A DNA stretch of 64,000 nucleotides, taken from contig JASFXZ010000015.1 of the NCBI GenBank assembly GCA_032209605.1, positions 3,286,001-3,350,000 on the forward strand, given 5' to 3'. The DNA comes from Mactromeris polynyma (taxonomy: Eukaryota > Mollusca > Bivalvia > Venerida > Mactridae). Below are positions 1-11,124 of this stretch, in pieces. The first letter of the stretch is position 1; every line of letters starts with the position of its first letter. The position numbers were made by a program, and so were the translations under genes. The notes beneath the pieces are model-generated. The model had not been told where the DNA came from. It saw nothing but the letters and a program-made list of their open reading frames with translations, and made no database searches.

Positions 1-1
1 T

Positions 2-86
2 GGAACTACTTGTTCAGAAACTGATGATTGTGCCATTGTGACTGCCTTTCATTATGTAAAAAATTATGATACTGTTTATATTGTAG
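2..86 (+). other. Truncated EB-like half-module upstream of the gene A module exon
   Basis: The first codons encode GTTCSETDDC, the first third of an EB-like module (C-x5-C), but the other four cysteines are absent. The frame stays open through 2-206 and joins the complete module that follows via a hydrophobic linker containing YDTVYIVV. Two readings are possible. One is a larger exon in which a deletion fused a half-module, intron remnant and next exon. The other is a decayed exon end followed by an intron, but only about 47 nt would be available for that intron. The window edge hides the upstream part, so the choice cannot be made here. Confidence 0.45.
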
Positions 87-206
87 TTTATGGAACGGCA
101 TGTACAGGAACTGGGAGTTGTAAAGGTCTCGCAAATTCAGCTTGTACTGCAAGCAAATGTGCATGTGTCCAAGGCTATGTAGCAAGCAATAACATTTGTT
201 CTCCAG
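87..206 (+). CDS. EB/EGF-like module exon, gene A (partial gene)
   Basis: This exon encodes one complete six-cysteine module of a secreted or cell-surface protein. It starts after the acceptor TTGTAG with two bases of a split codon and stops one base into the next codon, before GTAGAT, so it is phase 1-1 and 120 nt long. The 39 whole codons show C-x5-C-x7-C-x4-C-x-C-x10-C (GTACTGTGSC at residues 2-11, CAC near residues 24-26). Four exons of gene B at 54-62.6 kb share the same length, phase and near-identical spacing, which is strong support. EB-like modules are generally extracellular disulfide-bonded units; the ligand or partner here is unknown. The next exon (476-555) fits its phase and ends the protein. 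Precise family naming (EB, EGF-like or mollusc-specific) is uncertain. Confidence 0.8.
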
Positions 207-475
207 GTAGATTATATTTAATTGACCTGAAATCCTACAGCGTAACTAGGCTAAGTAGACATGTAATAATAGTTTCAATGTCTGCAAATGGTCACTTCCA
301 CGTTCATAACTTATTATACATTTGGGTTTTTCATAAGTTTAACAGTTTCTCAGGGTCACATCAATAGACTATGAAACAATTGTGTGCTGTGTAAACATTA
401 ATAAGATGAATTTATTTAACTCTGATAGTATTTAAAATCTCATTTATTGCTTAATTGATGTTTTCCTATTTTTAG

Positions 476-555
476 AATCCGGAGCGGTATCGATGAAATT
501 AGCTGTCGGTTTGGTTATTGGGTCATTGATGGTGCTTCTGATCCATGCCCTGTAA
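476..555 (+). CDS. Terminal exon of gene A: GPI-signal-like hydrophobic tail
   Basis: After the acceptor CTATTTTTAG the split codon G|AA gives Glu, followed by SGAVSMKLAVGLVIGS and a hydrophobic run ending LLIHAL and TAA at 553-555. Small residues (S, G, A) just before roughly 18 hydrophobic residues that run almost to the C-terminus are the classic layout of a GPI-attachment signal: omega site, short spacer, then a cleaved hydrophobic tail with no cytoplasmic charges. A single-pass membrane anchor is the alternative. Gene A would thus be a surface protein displaying one or more EB-like modules. The phase (1 in) matches the upstream module exon exactly, so I regard the exon as real. No known gene symbol can be given. 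Confidence 0.72.
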
Positions 556-1250
556 GGCAAATTTGTAACAGCGCACTAACAATGCTAAAGTGTTATACTT
601 ATTTATTCAGAAATAATTTTCTTCCTTCTTGTTTTCTATCACGACGTCATCAGACAAACAGTATCTGGTCAGCGATTTACGACTAATAACCCAATTATTC
701 AGTGCGAATTTATTGTGAAGCCAAATATGTGTGTCAAATACGTTAACTTTGTGATCAGTGTTTGAGCATAGTTCTAAATGTTGATGGTTATTTTAACAAG
801 AGTTATCTTTTATTAATTTATTTTCCCACAAAAGGTATGTGTTATGATGAAAGATGTCAATGCTACATATACAGTTAATTCCACAAAATCATTTTAGCAA
901 TTGTACTTTGTTGTGTGCGAGAATGAGATTTCAGTACGAATTGATAAGCGCCAAAACAAATATAATAACTCCTGCATTAAAGCTATGTCACAATACTGTA
1001 ACAATATACCATGAACTAATTGTGCATATGTATTTTCATACGATGTCATGTTTTATTATTTTGTCTTGGGAAATGGAAACAATTTATACGTTTACACTTA
1101 TTATTTTCAATTTAATATTTTTAACGCCAACTGGCAGTGAAATCCTGATTTTCTCACGATTAATAAACTTAAGTATACTTTTGTGAAATTGTGCTTTCAT
1201 ATCACTCCCCTTTTTCTGTTTGTTTAATAAAGAGAAAAAAATGCACCCTG
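556..1250 (+). terminator. 3' UTR and candidate poly(A) signals of gene A
   Basis: Noncoding AT-rich sequence follows the stop codon. The first canonical AATAAA hexamers are at 1162-1167 and 1226-1231; either could end the gene A transcript, giving a 3' UTR of about 630-700 nt. The weak open frames inside this stretch look like AT-rich chance. Confidence 0.45.
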
Positions 1251-1619
1251 CGAGCATTTGTTGATTGTCAACTGAGCAAATCATCTTGACACGTGAGCAG
1301 GTTGCTTGTTATGCTTTCGTTTTAATGCCATTTATATGGCATAGAACGTAGCGATGTGTAGCTACATTCATTGATGGTTTATCATACGAGATATATCAAC
1401 AACATCTGTAGTATTTATTCAAGAACTTGTGGTGAGTAAACAGTTCAGAGCAATGTCTTGTATAAATGCAACGTCTGATGCAATAACACATATGTTGACA
1501 GCGATTGTTAATAATTTAAAACAAAGCATTTGCCTGATAGTATAAGCAAACATAATTTACATACTATCAATATAATATTGAAAATTAGGTTGCATTGTGG
1601 GCATTGATCCTGTTGAAAG
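1251..1619. other. No recognised feature
   Basis: AT-rich noncoding sequence; I see no coding pattern, structured repeat or RNA. Confidence 0.5.
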
Positions 1620-2045
1620 CCAATGAACGTGACATATACTGATAAGTTCAGTTGGGATTTTTTTTGTTTCTACAGCTAAATGAAACCAACATTAATTCGT
1701 AAACTTGACATATTTTGTACAAACAAAACATCTTTTCAAGACCACGTCTATTAAATTTACGTATCGGCAAGTTGTATCATCTTACTAGATTTAAAATAAA
1801 TCAGTATATATCCAGTTTCCGTGTGCATTATGATATCGTACATATATATACGTATAAATGAATGTAAAACCCGGACGTGTATGTCCATGTTTTTTTTCAA
1901 TCCAGTATAAAGACAAAACTTGTTTGTACTGTTGTATGTGCCAATGTTGGTAATAAACATTTGCTTTAAACAAAATGTGTTGTCTTGTGTCAACTATCAT
2001 TTACTGATTTCATGTTCCATGTTCGCCTATGAATTCTACCGAAAA
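1620..2045. repeat. Dispersed repeat A, uninterrupted copy
   Basis: Two blocks here (about 1630-1815, with GTTCAGTTGGGA, and about 1905-2040, with TTGGTAATAAACAT) recur at 41,612-41,815 and 43,236-43,375. There they are separated by about 1.4 kb of other repeats; here they are almost adjacent. This is therefore the uninterrupted version. Family unknown; no coding potential. Confidence 0.6.
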
Positions 2046-2636
2046 TGTGGTTATGTGTTAAACATTTCATTACTTTGGTTACAGTATTTGAGGAAAATAT
2101 TCCTTATGTCAACAGCATTAAAGCATATTAGTTATCCAACAATCGAATGAAGACAGATGCAATGGTATTAGTTGTCACATTTTGATAAAACTTGCATTTT
2201 AGACTGCCGAATTGGGTAACATGTCTGTCTGCGTTTGGTAATAGTTTGCAAGTCATAGTTCATAGTTTTCACAATCTGAACTGGTAACAGATGTGAAGAC
2301 TATCTATTATGAGTGGTCAAGTTTGTTTAAATAATTATTCGCATGTAAAAGTATCTAACACATGTATAAATGTTTACTGAAGAAAACTTCTTACGCAACG
2401 TAATTTTGTGGGTCGGCTAATCCACAAATTCAGGTACCCAGGAATTACAATACCCAACGATGAAGGATAAACTCTAAATGAGCGAATGTCTGAAAATGAT
2501 GTTAGTCTGGAATCTGCTAATTTCTAGTTTATGACGAACTACGTCCGTATACACTTTTTATACTATATAACGGTACTTCGTCGTAAGTGATGTATGCTAG
2601 TTCTGTACTGTTATTTGAGTCACGCATACTACGTAT
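2046..2636. other. No recognised feature
   Basis: AT-rich noncoding sequence between repeat A and the LINE tail; nothing recognisable. Confidence 0.5.
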
Positions 2637-3850
2637 GATTTGATTTATTTGATTTGATTTGATTTATTTGCATGATATGGCCTCCGGCCCCAATACAATA
2701 TATACAACATGGGATAAACATAATGCATGAGGTTATGACATAAATAGTTATACAACATAGTCAATTTAAACAGTGTTGACGTATTATAGTTAACAATGCA
2801 TATCGAAAGTCATATTCAACTGAACATTTCTAGATATGTGTCCCTCTCTTTAAAAGAGTAGTAAAGATACATGGCAACTTTTCTAATTACATTCACAGTT
2901 TCGTTTGACAACAAAGCATAACATTTTTCTAGAGTTGGATAATGATAATAATACCTAGGTAGATATCTCGTACGAATAGCAGAATATAAAGGGCATGATA
3001 ACATGAAGTGATATTCATCTTCCAGTACAGTTTCACAATACATACATACACGATATTCTCTCGGGATGTTATACTGTCTACCTTTCTATATCATTAAGCA
3101 ATGTGAAGAGCTACGGAATCTTGCCATACAATTTCTAAATTTCTCAACATCTATAGCAGTAATAAATTTTTCAAGTTCAAAACAATATTTATAGTTACAA
3201 TAGTATTGCAGTTTAATATTGTCTCTACACCTTGCCTGCCAGTTTTGTATGAACTGGTCTTTTAACGTCTGAACATATTGAATTAAAAATAACCTTGGGT
3301 TTACAACATTTTGTGCTTCCCACACATATCCAAACCCATTGCTGTATAAGTTACGCTTAACATCAGTTACCCAATTTTCATACCCTATATTGTCATAATA
3401 TATAAGCAGTTCATAACACAATCTTGTATATCTATCTTTTGGCAAATTGAGTAATCTTAACCAATATTTAATACATCGTTTTGAAGCATAAATGTGCATA
3501 GGATATCTCCCTGTATCCCCAAGTACAGCATCATTGCATGCAGTGTTATAGACATTCAAAAATCGTTTGCAAGCATACACTTGTACTGTTTCAATGCATT
3601 GTGGGTGTTTTAATCCCCAAAGTTCAGAACCATATAACATAATAGATGCAATTTTCGAATCAAATACTTTAAAAAACGTTTTATATGGCAAGCAAGATAA
3701 ATGTTGGAGAGAACTAAAAATGTACATAAGTACATTCTTCGCTTTCACTGACATGGCCTCTGCCATTTTGTACATTGATAATCTATTTGAAAAGAACATG
3801 CATACACACTGTTTCAATACACCCCACGTTGTAATGGTTGTGTATACGTG
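2637..3850 (-). mobile_element. 5'-truncated LINE, 3' end of ORF2 and tail
   Basis: On the - strand this encodes the end of a non-LTR retrotransposon ORF2. Reading 3817 to 3086 gives a thumb-like segment with the motif YGSELWG (the usual 'LYGxExWG' of LINE proteins) and KAKNVLMYIFSS. An in-frame TAG at 3086-3088 interrupts it; the same frame then resumes to 2816 with a C-terminal knuckle, CMYC...YHFMLSC (C-x2-C-x8-H-x4-C), and a natural end. The element closes at low coordinates with a short-unit tail (TGATT-type repeats at 2637-2682), typical of CR1/L2/RTE-type elements. Endonuclease and reverse-transcriptase core are missing, so it is dead on arrival and has gained a stop since. The 5' edge is approximate and I found no clear target-site duplication. 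Confidence 0.8.
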
Positions 3851-4256
3851 AAATAATACGAACTGAATCTCGTGAGTGAGTGGACAGAAGACAAGTTACG
3901 GTTGAATCAGTTTAGCCAATGCTTCAAATGTATTGTTCGTTGGTTACGGTACGTTTTGACAGTTTATTGTTTAATGTAATGTGGTTCGTGTATAGGTTTG
4001 AATTTATTTGATATACATCGGATCTGTTGATCTACCTGTCAAACTGTAAATTGTTACAGGAAATGCTACATACTAAGATCACAGCCACACAAACACGGTA
4101 AAAAGGGACACTTAAAAATACATACATATGTATGATTGCTATCCAAAACAGACAGAGATTTGAAAGAGCGCGAAAAAGGATCATGTCCCTGTTCAGTGTA
4201 TTTTAAGGAAATGACAAATGTTACAGCATCGTCTCAGACTCCGTTTGCAAGTTAAC
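3851..4256. other. No recognised feature
   Basis: Noncoding; nothing recognisable between the LINE edge and the hairpin. Confidence 0.5.
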
Positions 4257-4353
4257 ACTATAGAGGTGTTCCGAATATCGACTATAGTTCAACCGTACTA
4301 ATTCGGTGGTTGAACCATTATGATAGTTAATGTTCGCAACACCTCTATATAGT
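4257..4353. repeat. Short imperfect inverted repeat (small MITE-like hairpin)
   Basis: TATAGAGGTGTT at the left end (about 4259-4270) faces AACACCTCTATA at the right (about 4338-4349), and GTTCAACC / GGTTGAAC near the centre extend the pairing with mismatches. The size and flanking TA-rich sequence would suit a tiny foldback MITE. No target duplication was established. Confidence 0.5.
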
Positions 4354-4799
4354 ATTCAAACCTCCAAGTTCGAAGAGTGACCAGAGTAACTAGACCATAG
4401 ATGAACTAGACTTAGTTTTATCATCCAACCATAGTCACCATAGTCACTATAGTTGCTGATCGAACTACCTCCATGCTTCCCTGAATATCGATTTTAAAGT
4501 GTTGTATACAGTGTACAACCTATATAAATTTACAGCGTGTTAACATGATATCACATGATTTAAACAACCTTCCCATCCTATACCCAATATAATTGATAAA
4601 TCGATAATGAAAGCCTTTTAATCGAATTGGGTTTATACAGACCATTTTAAATTGCTTGATTTCGGCCAATGAAAGCATGTGTTTGTATCAGTATACATCA
4701 TAAACAATTACGGCATATCGTTTTATGTAAATCAGATGAGGGTTATAACCTTGTACCGCCAGTCCGTACACAATATAGTATAATCTGTGTCAATATAGT
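4354..4799. other. No recognised gene
   Basis: Noncoding. A run of related short words (ACCATAGTCACCATAGTCAC at about 4428-4447) suggests minor internal duplication; nothing else. Confidence 0.45.
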
Positions 4800-5150
4800 T
4801 CATCATTACTTATTGCAGAAGTCGAGAACTCACACATTCATATAAATACACTTGTTACATAGCGATGTACCTGAAACAATACAAATGTTCGTGACTGTTA
4901 CCTAAAACCAAGAAGGTCTTCTTAATTCAAATACCGGACATTTCCCCGAGGAAATGAGTAACAACACTACTTACTTGATAAATCTTGAAATACATTACAC
5001 ACAATATTAACCAATCTGCGTCAAGATAACAAACATTTTTCGGTGAAGAGAAACTGCCTTGGTGGTTAACATAAGATCTGATTGATTTACGAAACACTGT
5101 TATACAAATAGCAAAACCATGTTAGTACGGCTATGCCGAAACAATATAAA
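4800..5150 (+). repeat. Dispersed repeat B, copy 1
   Basis: Matches 42,850-43,205 in the same orientation over most of its length (shared words TTCTTAATTC, GATAAATCTTGAAATACA, TGCCTTGGTGGTTAAC). The part containing the last word is also found, inverted, at about 53,640-53,735 and 59,300-59,400. Noncoding and of unknown class, possibly a nonautonomous DNA element. Confidence 0.65.
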
Positions 5151-5667
5151 ACTGAAAAAAGCATGTCAATTTTTGGTAGAAAAACTCACACATATCATTT
5201 ACTAGGTAAAACGAGAATTATCTTTTCGATACACCCCGTTCCGTGCCTCTCCGCTTAAACAATACCAGTCTAATTTGCTGCACATTTCAGTAGCGCGCTT
5301 CATTATACAATATTTGATTGGTTTAAAATGTAGGTAAACAAATACACCAACAAAAACAAATTATAGAATATTGTTAAACTGTATGTGATGGCATAACATC
5401 AGTGCTTATATTTTGATTGGCGTTTATTAAATAACGCACGTATGTCTTGCGATTATTATATAAAGTTTTAATATGTACCTTTGTGAAAGAAAAGTCTCCT
5501 TAAAGTTTCAATTTGGGGGTCAAAATTATTGTTAACATACCAACCACATAAACTAGCATTTATGTGTTAAAGAGACGTGTCCTCCAATTTATACCACAAC
5601 TATGGACAAAAGCGTATTGAATAATTATTTTCTTCACAAAGGACTTATGGGCATATTGTCTACTTAC
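5151..5667. other. No recognised feature
   Basis: AT-rich noncoding; it would form the downstream intron or flank of the - strand exon at 5668-5861. Confidence 0.45.
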
Positions 5668-5861
5668 AGGAACATCTGTTTGTCTGACAACCTTCTTCTC
5701 TACATAGCAATAATCCCGCAATTTATCCCTGTTCTCACACCAATCTACAGACAGAGGGTCACACGACAAATTAAACTGTTGTATACGAGCTGCACAATTA
5801 TCTAAGCCGCCTACCTTTCGTGCACATCTTGTAAAGTGAGGTTCCATCGTCTTCTTGCAAT
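5668..5861 (-). CDS. Candidate cysteine-rich exon, unknown family
   Basis: A - strand exon bounded by an acceptor ACACCCAG (just above 5861) and a near-perfect donor CCT|GTAAGT (5662-5667). It is 194 nt: two bases of a split codon plus 64 codons, phase 1 in and phase 0 out. The peptide starts CKKTMEPHFTRC and contains VGGLDNC, NLSCDPLS, VDWCENRDKLRDYC. Six cysteines, many charged residues and amphipathic spacing suggest a compact disulfide-bonded extracellular domain. The codons before the acceptor hit a stop (TAA), so the exon must begin there or at the ATG at 5847. The polypyrimidine tract is weak. I do not recognise the family, and no neighbouring exon was found within a few kb. Confidence 0.45.
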
Positions 5862-6504
5862 CTGGGTGTTATATATACTCTGTCCAAATCGTACAATGCA
5901 CTCGGAGTAAGAATTGAATTGCAAAAAGAAACCAAAAGAACATCGTCGAATCGATATTTACCAAATGATATTCCAAATGATGTTTATTGCCAATAAATTA
6001 TCAAAAAACTTTACAGTTTCATGAATATAGCCTCATGTCACCAAAGTTGGCAAAACTTCTATTTGGTTATTTATCGTTGACTGAAATTGTTTGCAAAATA
6101 TAATGAAGCATCAAATTAATCTACCAGTTGGCTGACTGATAGGCTCGAAACATGGTATTGGCGATCAGAGCCTGGAAGGTATAAGAGATAGGCAACGAAC
6201 ACTCATACTTTACATTGTCGCAGCAAAAACATATTACAAACATGCAATGCTGTTGTATGATAAATTATACAAGAAACAGAGCTGGTTGTCTCACTCGTGA
6301 CCAGCTACACCCTTTCCGAATCGCAATTGCATCAATCCGTAGCCAATAAAATAATAGGGCAATCGTCCAAAGCAGCTACAGATATTTCTTCTTCTAAATA
6401 TTCAGAGTCATAGTGGTAAATTAATTGAAAATATGTTTTGAACTAAATCAATACCATCGATATGGTAAAGTAAACTGAGCCATGGTATTCCTCCTTATCC
6501 GAAA
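5862..6504. other. No recognised feature
   Basis: AT-rich noncoding; nothing recognisable. Confidence 0.5.
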
Positions 6505-6741
6505 TTGCCATCGATGAGATTTTCTCGTCCTGTCACACACAAAGGCAACAAGCGTGCTAAATATCTTGTGTTAACTGTTAAAGGAATTGTTTGGTTTAAA
6601 AGTAACAAGGAATGTCTAGGAATTTCTAAAGATCTGTACATGTGTACTTGTTACATCCCACCGGAGGACTCTACTGTATATGACAACAAGAACACAACAT
6701 GTACCTCTGTTCGATTATGACTTATTTAAGGATGTCGAATA
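6505..6741 (+). pseudogene. LINE endonuclease fragment, frameshifted
   Basis: A short + strand remnant of the AP-endonuclease domain of a non-LTR retrotransposon. GIVWFKSNKE, ISKDLYMCTCYIPPEDS matches the well-known block 'vWlK...dlylc.vYiPPe.S'. After about residue 65 the frame breaks; the next frame continues with VPLFDYDLFKDVE, the expected following block, before a stop. Catalytic residues upstream and downstream are not present in this piece. It is a decayed fragment of a few hundred bases with no element ends visible. Confidence 0.7.
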
Positions 6742-8029
6742 ACATAATAAATTAGAGTATTGCAGATGGAATATTTATAGTAGATATCTTTATTGGCAAA
6801 GTTGGTCGAAACTGGATTATGTTTAAAAAATATTGATTTAGATAAATGTATTAATATGCTGCAGAGCGATAATAATGTGCGCGATATTCATTGACGAAAT
6901 TTTGGAAAGAACGTCTGCCACAATGTAAACAAGTCAATTTGTGTATTACGAACGGACTATTAGGACCAATCAGAACACATGTTACAAAGGATCCAGAATT
7001 GTTGAGAATGTTATTATAAACTTAAACAATTGTTTCACTTTTTGATTATACATGTATGCATGAACTTATTTCATTTTCAGATCATTGTACTTTCAATCTG
7101 TTCATTATCATTTGATCACATGTTTTGTGTTAACTATGTGTTATTTGTTCAGTAACAAAAATAATGAATTATTTTATAAAACACTTAATAAGAAAAATAT
7201 ATTTGGATCTACTATCAGACCATCTTATTATAGGGTTATCAGGTATAAACGAAACTATCGAAGAGTTTTCAAATATTGCGTATCATGTATCATTTCAATC
7301 AAATGGTGGGGGGGAGATATCAACATATATTCGACTAGGAATAATGAAGTAAAATGTGTTTTTTGTCGATGATAACTGTAAACATGCAAACTCACATTTC
7401 TTTGCAATCTTACTATTGAACACCGAACTTTAATTTTCAGAAAGTTGAAGAAAACATTTCGAAAAACTAAACCAATGCAAAAATGGTATATTACTGTAAA
7501 GAGAAACAATTGTTTTAAGTTAAATAAATGTAATCCTGATTAATCCTAATTTATCTTAAATTACAATAGATAAATATAATATAACCTCTCAGAATATTAG
7601 TATACATGCATTCGTAGAACATTTTAGTAAACCTTCGTATATACAGAATTAAAGTAATTTTCGTTTACATACACATGAACAAAGATCAGAAGACTTAAGC
7701 ATTGCATAATGAGAGCATCCATTCACCATCAGTAAATTCGTAAATCGTTGGATTCGTTTAAGAGACACAAAATCTTTGATTAAGAAAAAAAATGCAGATT
7801 TTTCCATTGATTCCCGAGAGTTGGTATCTCTATATTAAATCAAATCATATATAGTCGTAGCGCATTCACACTGATTAGGAAATGACTCAATTAAAACCGA
7901 CGGATAGACATGGATGGGAAAAATAAAACACATTTACATACAGTTATTGGGCATTTTAAGGTTCGGGACACAATGACTTTATTGCAGGCGTGGATAATGT
8001 GACACCTCGAGGTAGTAGTAACCTTTGTA
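6742..8029. other. No supported gene
   Basis: AT-rich. A strong acceptor-like site (TTATTTCATTTTCAG at about 7066-7080) precedes open frames at 7085-7372 and 7164-7352, but these match nothing I know and have no convincing donor. Confidence 0.4.
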
Positions 8030-8985
8030 TTATTAAAGCCCTATCACACATAACTCGTTATCACTACGTTCTGCGAAATGTAGCCGAACGGGCTGAAACT
8101 GTGTGCAAACGGAGTGGACGTAGTAGCAACTTTTAACGGTATGTTCACGAACTTCGTGGACGGGCTCGGACGGGTTTGGTCGGGAATGGTGCTCCAGAAC
8201 GTTGAGCCTGCTCACATATTTCGGGCAGCCATCCCGTCCTGCAATTAGACGGAGTGACAACGTACTTAAAACGAGATTGACGTACTACGAATGGAATTGC
8301 CGTACTTGGAACATACTAGGGACGTGCTATAACGTGGTGCGGTCGGGCGTCAATTGGCAGTACGTGTGCACACAGACCGGGTCCGTTCGTAGCACGTTCA
8401 TCCCGTTCGCAGACAGACCCAACTCGACCGCATTACGTCCTTAGTGCGTCGTTATTCCATCTAAATACGATCACAACAAAAAAACAAGTTCTGATCAAGT
8501 TTGCAACACGTTTCTATACAGTTCTTCAAGTTTGTAGTAGGTTCTTACAGTACGCTCTACTCGTTTTGAGTACGGTTATTGCAGTACAATCATACAAGGT
8601 ATGGTATAAATAGGAGCCGTTTTCTCACTGGTTCATCATTTGGGCAAAATATTTTTACAGTTTACATCTGTTCCTGACTTCAAGATTTTAAAAATATATG
8701 CCCAGAAACATGGAAAACCTTGCATGTTGAATGTTGGTTTCATGGACAAGGATGTAATGATCACAACGATGGTCACGATGCTTGTCACAACTGTTGTAGA
8801 CTTGATCTTTACAGCTTGAAGCGGCGAACGATAATGACGGCCTTGGACTGCATGGAAACGGTGTCCCCATGAGATGAACGGGCAATTGTACCCGATTTGA
8901 ACTTGATATAAACGGACTGCAGACGGGATATAGACGAGATGGACGTATCGAGAACTGTTTATGAATTAACTAGGGTCGTATTATA
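8030..8985. repeat. CpG/'tacg'-rich block, possible decayed DNA element
   Basis: Composition changes sharply: rich in TACG, CGTAC and ACGG words, like the 26.5-28.2 kb PIF/Harbinger-like region and unlike the AT-rich surroundings. It contains a TATA-like TATAAATA at about 8606. Its ends (CCCTATCACACATAACTCG and, inverted, ACCCTAGTTAATTCATAA) are only weakly similar. Probably a transposon relative with decayed termini; not proven. Confidence 0.35.
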
Positions 8986-8990
8986 GACAT

Positions 8991-9180
8991 TGGGCCCGTT
9001 TCATAAACGATCTTACGTCGTATCTTATCTTAAATTCTGTCTAACGTTAACTTAGCTACGAAAATGCGTTTCATGAACGTTATCTTAACTAAGATTAACG
9101 TAGACATAGTCGTAACTTTACGAGAACGTCAGAATTCTTTAGTACGCTCAAACTATCGTAAGTGTCATGGCCGCCCCTAT
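8991..9180 (+). mobile_element. Left member of a long inverted-terminus pair
   Basis: Begins TGGGCCCGTTTCATAAACG and carries repeated CTTATCTTAA / TAGCTACGA / GCGTTTCATGAACG words, then CATGGCCGCC near 9168. The inverted counterpart ends at 15,066. The two could bound one element of about 6.1 kb or be termini of two copies. Confidence 0.55.
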
Positions 9181-11124
9181 GATTCTACGGTTCAAGTCGG
9201 TGTCTAACAGAAGGGAATTGCGTTGAAACAGGTTAGTGAATTAAATTAATGTATCTTATAGTAGTGCATGTCCCTCAATAGGTTTTCTCACGATAATGTC
9301 ATACTCTCAGCCCACCGACCTTTACATATGAAAGGTTGACGAGAAAAGAAAGCAATCTCCAAGCATTCTGTTGAAATACCTGTATATAGCTATGCAAATT
9401 TTGTCGAACGATCAAACGGATAAGGTTATTCAGTTTATATATCTCGTTATAACATTAACTGTTCCTCAAATTGATGCTTTTAAGGATGTGTGTTGACATT
9501 TGCTTTTACGTTTTTAACGAATCTACTTTCAGTTTTGGTTAAATGTGTGCTTCCAATAGCGTTTTGCCTGGGACAAGGCAGCATGCATATTCGATCCTAG
9601 GTTTTGCAAACCTTCCGTTGGTGTTGATTTATTTATTTGTTCTTGCTACTACACTTAATTCTATTTAGAACAAGTACTATTCGAACTAACTAGGAGTAGG
9701 AAGATTCATAAACAATTTGTGTTCACATTACAATTGTATAACAGTAAACACTGTAACTTATTTACATTTAAACTTGTTTGTGCTTCTTCAGGCTTTTACT
9801 CAACCATATCTGTATAAAATATGTGACTATGTGACATTGTCAACCAAGTGAAATAGTAGGATGGATTTGCATGTTCGATGTAAAGTCAAAACTGAGATAT
9901 TATCCGACGTGTTGTTTGGGATTTGTGAACATCATGCATGACTATGACGGAACCTGATCTGGAGGTGTTATGCATGCAAAATACCACAAAAAAGAAGTCA
10001 GCATGAATGCATTGTTTTTAGGTCTACACTTAACTTGCTGCATGTAAGTGTTACTATATATATATGTCATGTAAGATTATGACCATTGGGGCTTATAATA
10101 TAACCCATTTGAGTCCTAAATGAAATTTATTTGACACTTAACAATTTAAGGTCAGTACTGTCTTGGATTTAAGACATATATACAGACTTGCCTATACATT
10201 AGGTTTATCAATGCAATGTATGATGAACAAAATGTAATACCATGAGCTGCAAAACGATGCAACCAACATAATATCCATTTAAAGATACTTATGTGGGCGT
10301 ATTTATCTCTTGTTCTACTCTTAACACACCAAGTGTCAAGTAAGTGAGCCATTATTCAAGTTGTTAGCATGGCGATTGAACTCTTGACATTCAGTACTCA
10401 AACCCGACACTAACTTTAATAAGAGTAATTAATTTTCCCAATTATTCAGTGAACATGACATTGGATAATACAACCACTTATCATTATTTGATTTATCTTT
10501 TTTTATACATCTGCCAATTTCAGAAGTGTTTGCCTAATACCGGTATGATTCTTTACACAGATTGTCAACTAAGTTCTTATTGTACATTAAAGTCTATGGA
10601 AACCAGTCTACCAAGTTATTAACTGTGACTCTGTTTTCATTTTACAACAGTGTTGAAAAAAGATCATTGGCAGTTGACAACTGTGTAACTGTATACCATC
10701 TTTGAATCAAGCGGCGAAGAGCCGCTTGTAGGGATTATTGATTAATGACTAATGTAAAGATACTATTACAGAAGTATTTCCAATTCTGATGCAGTTCTTA
10801 AGAAAGAAATGAAAAAGTGCATATTAATTTATAATTGATGTATTGGAGTTATTTTTCTTCATACACAAAATAATTTTGTTCACATTATACTGTATAATTC
10901 ATCATATTATAGTTACATTGCAGTAAGTGTCACTGTTACCTGACAGTTGAGAATTTTGACATGTGTATGTAAATCATATATCATGTGGCTGAAATTATTT
11001 CAACTTATTTGCTGTGTTGTAATTATAGATGAAACACTGTCAGTATGTTAAGCCTTGCCATTACTAGGACACATTTCTTTGGTACAATTTCAAAACTTAC
11101 ACTTACTGTCAACAATTGATACAA
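9181..11124. other. No supported gene; small hairpin at 10,708-10,728
   Basis: AT-rich noncoding sequence. The only structure seen is the 21-nt hairpin CAAGCGGC-GAAGA-GCCGCTTG at 10,708-10,728, a short perfect stem of eight base pairs. No transposase coding is visible although this is inside the possible 8991-15,066 element. Confidence 0.5.

Noticed and set aside
1757..2000. Overlapping - strand frames in repeat A
   Set aside because: Not conserved in the other repeat A copy (41.6/43.2 kb).
3567..3851. + strand open frame over the LINE
   Set aside because: Shadow of the - strand LINE ORF2 remnant.
7085..7372. Open frames after a strong acceptor-like site at 7080
   Set aside because: No donor, no recognised family, AT-rich residue content (N, I, Y, K) typical of chance frames.
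8606..8613. TATAAATA with GC-rich upstream sequence
   Set aside because: Lies in a probable transposon relic and no initiator, ATG exon or donor follows at suitable spacing.
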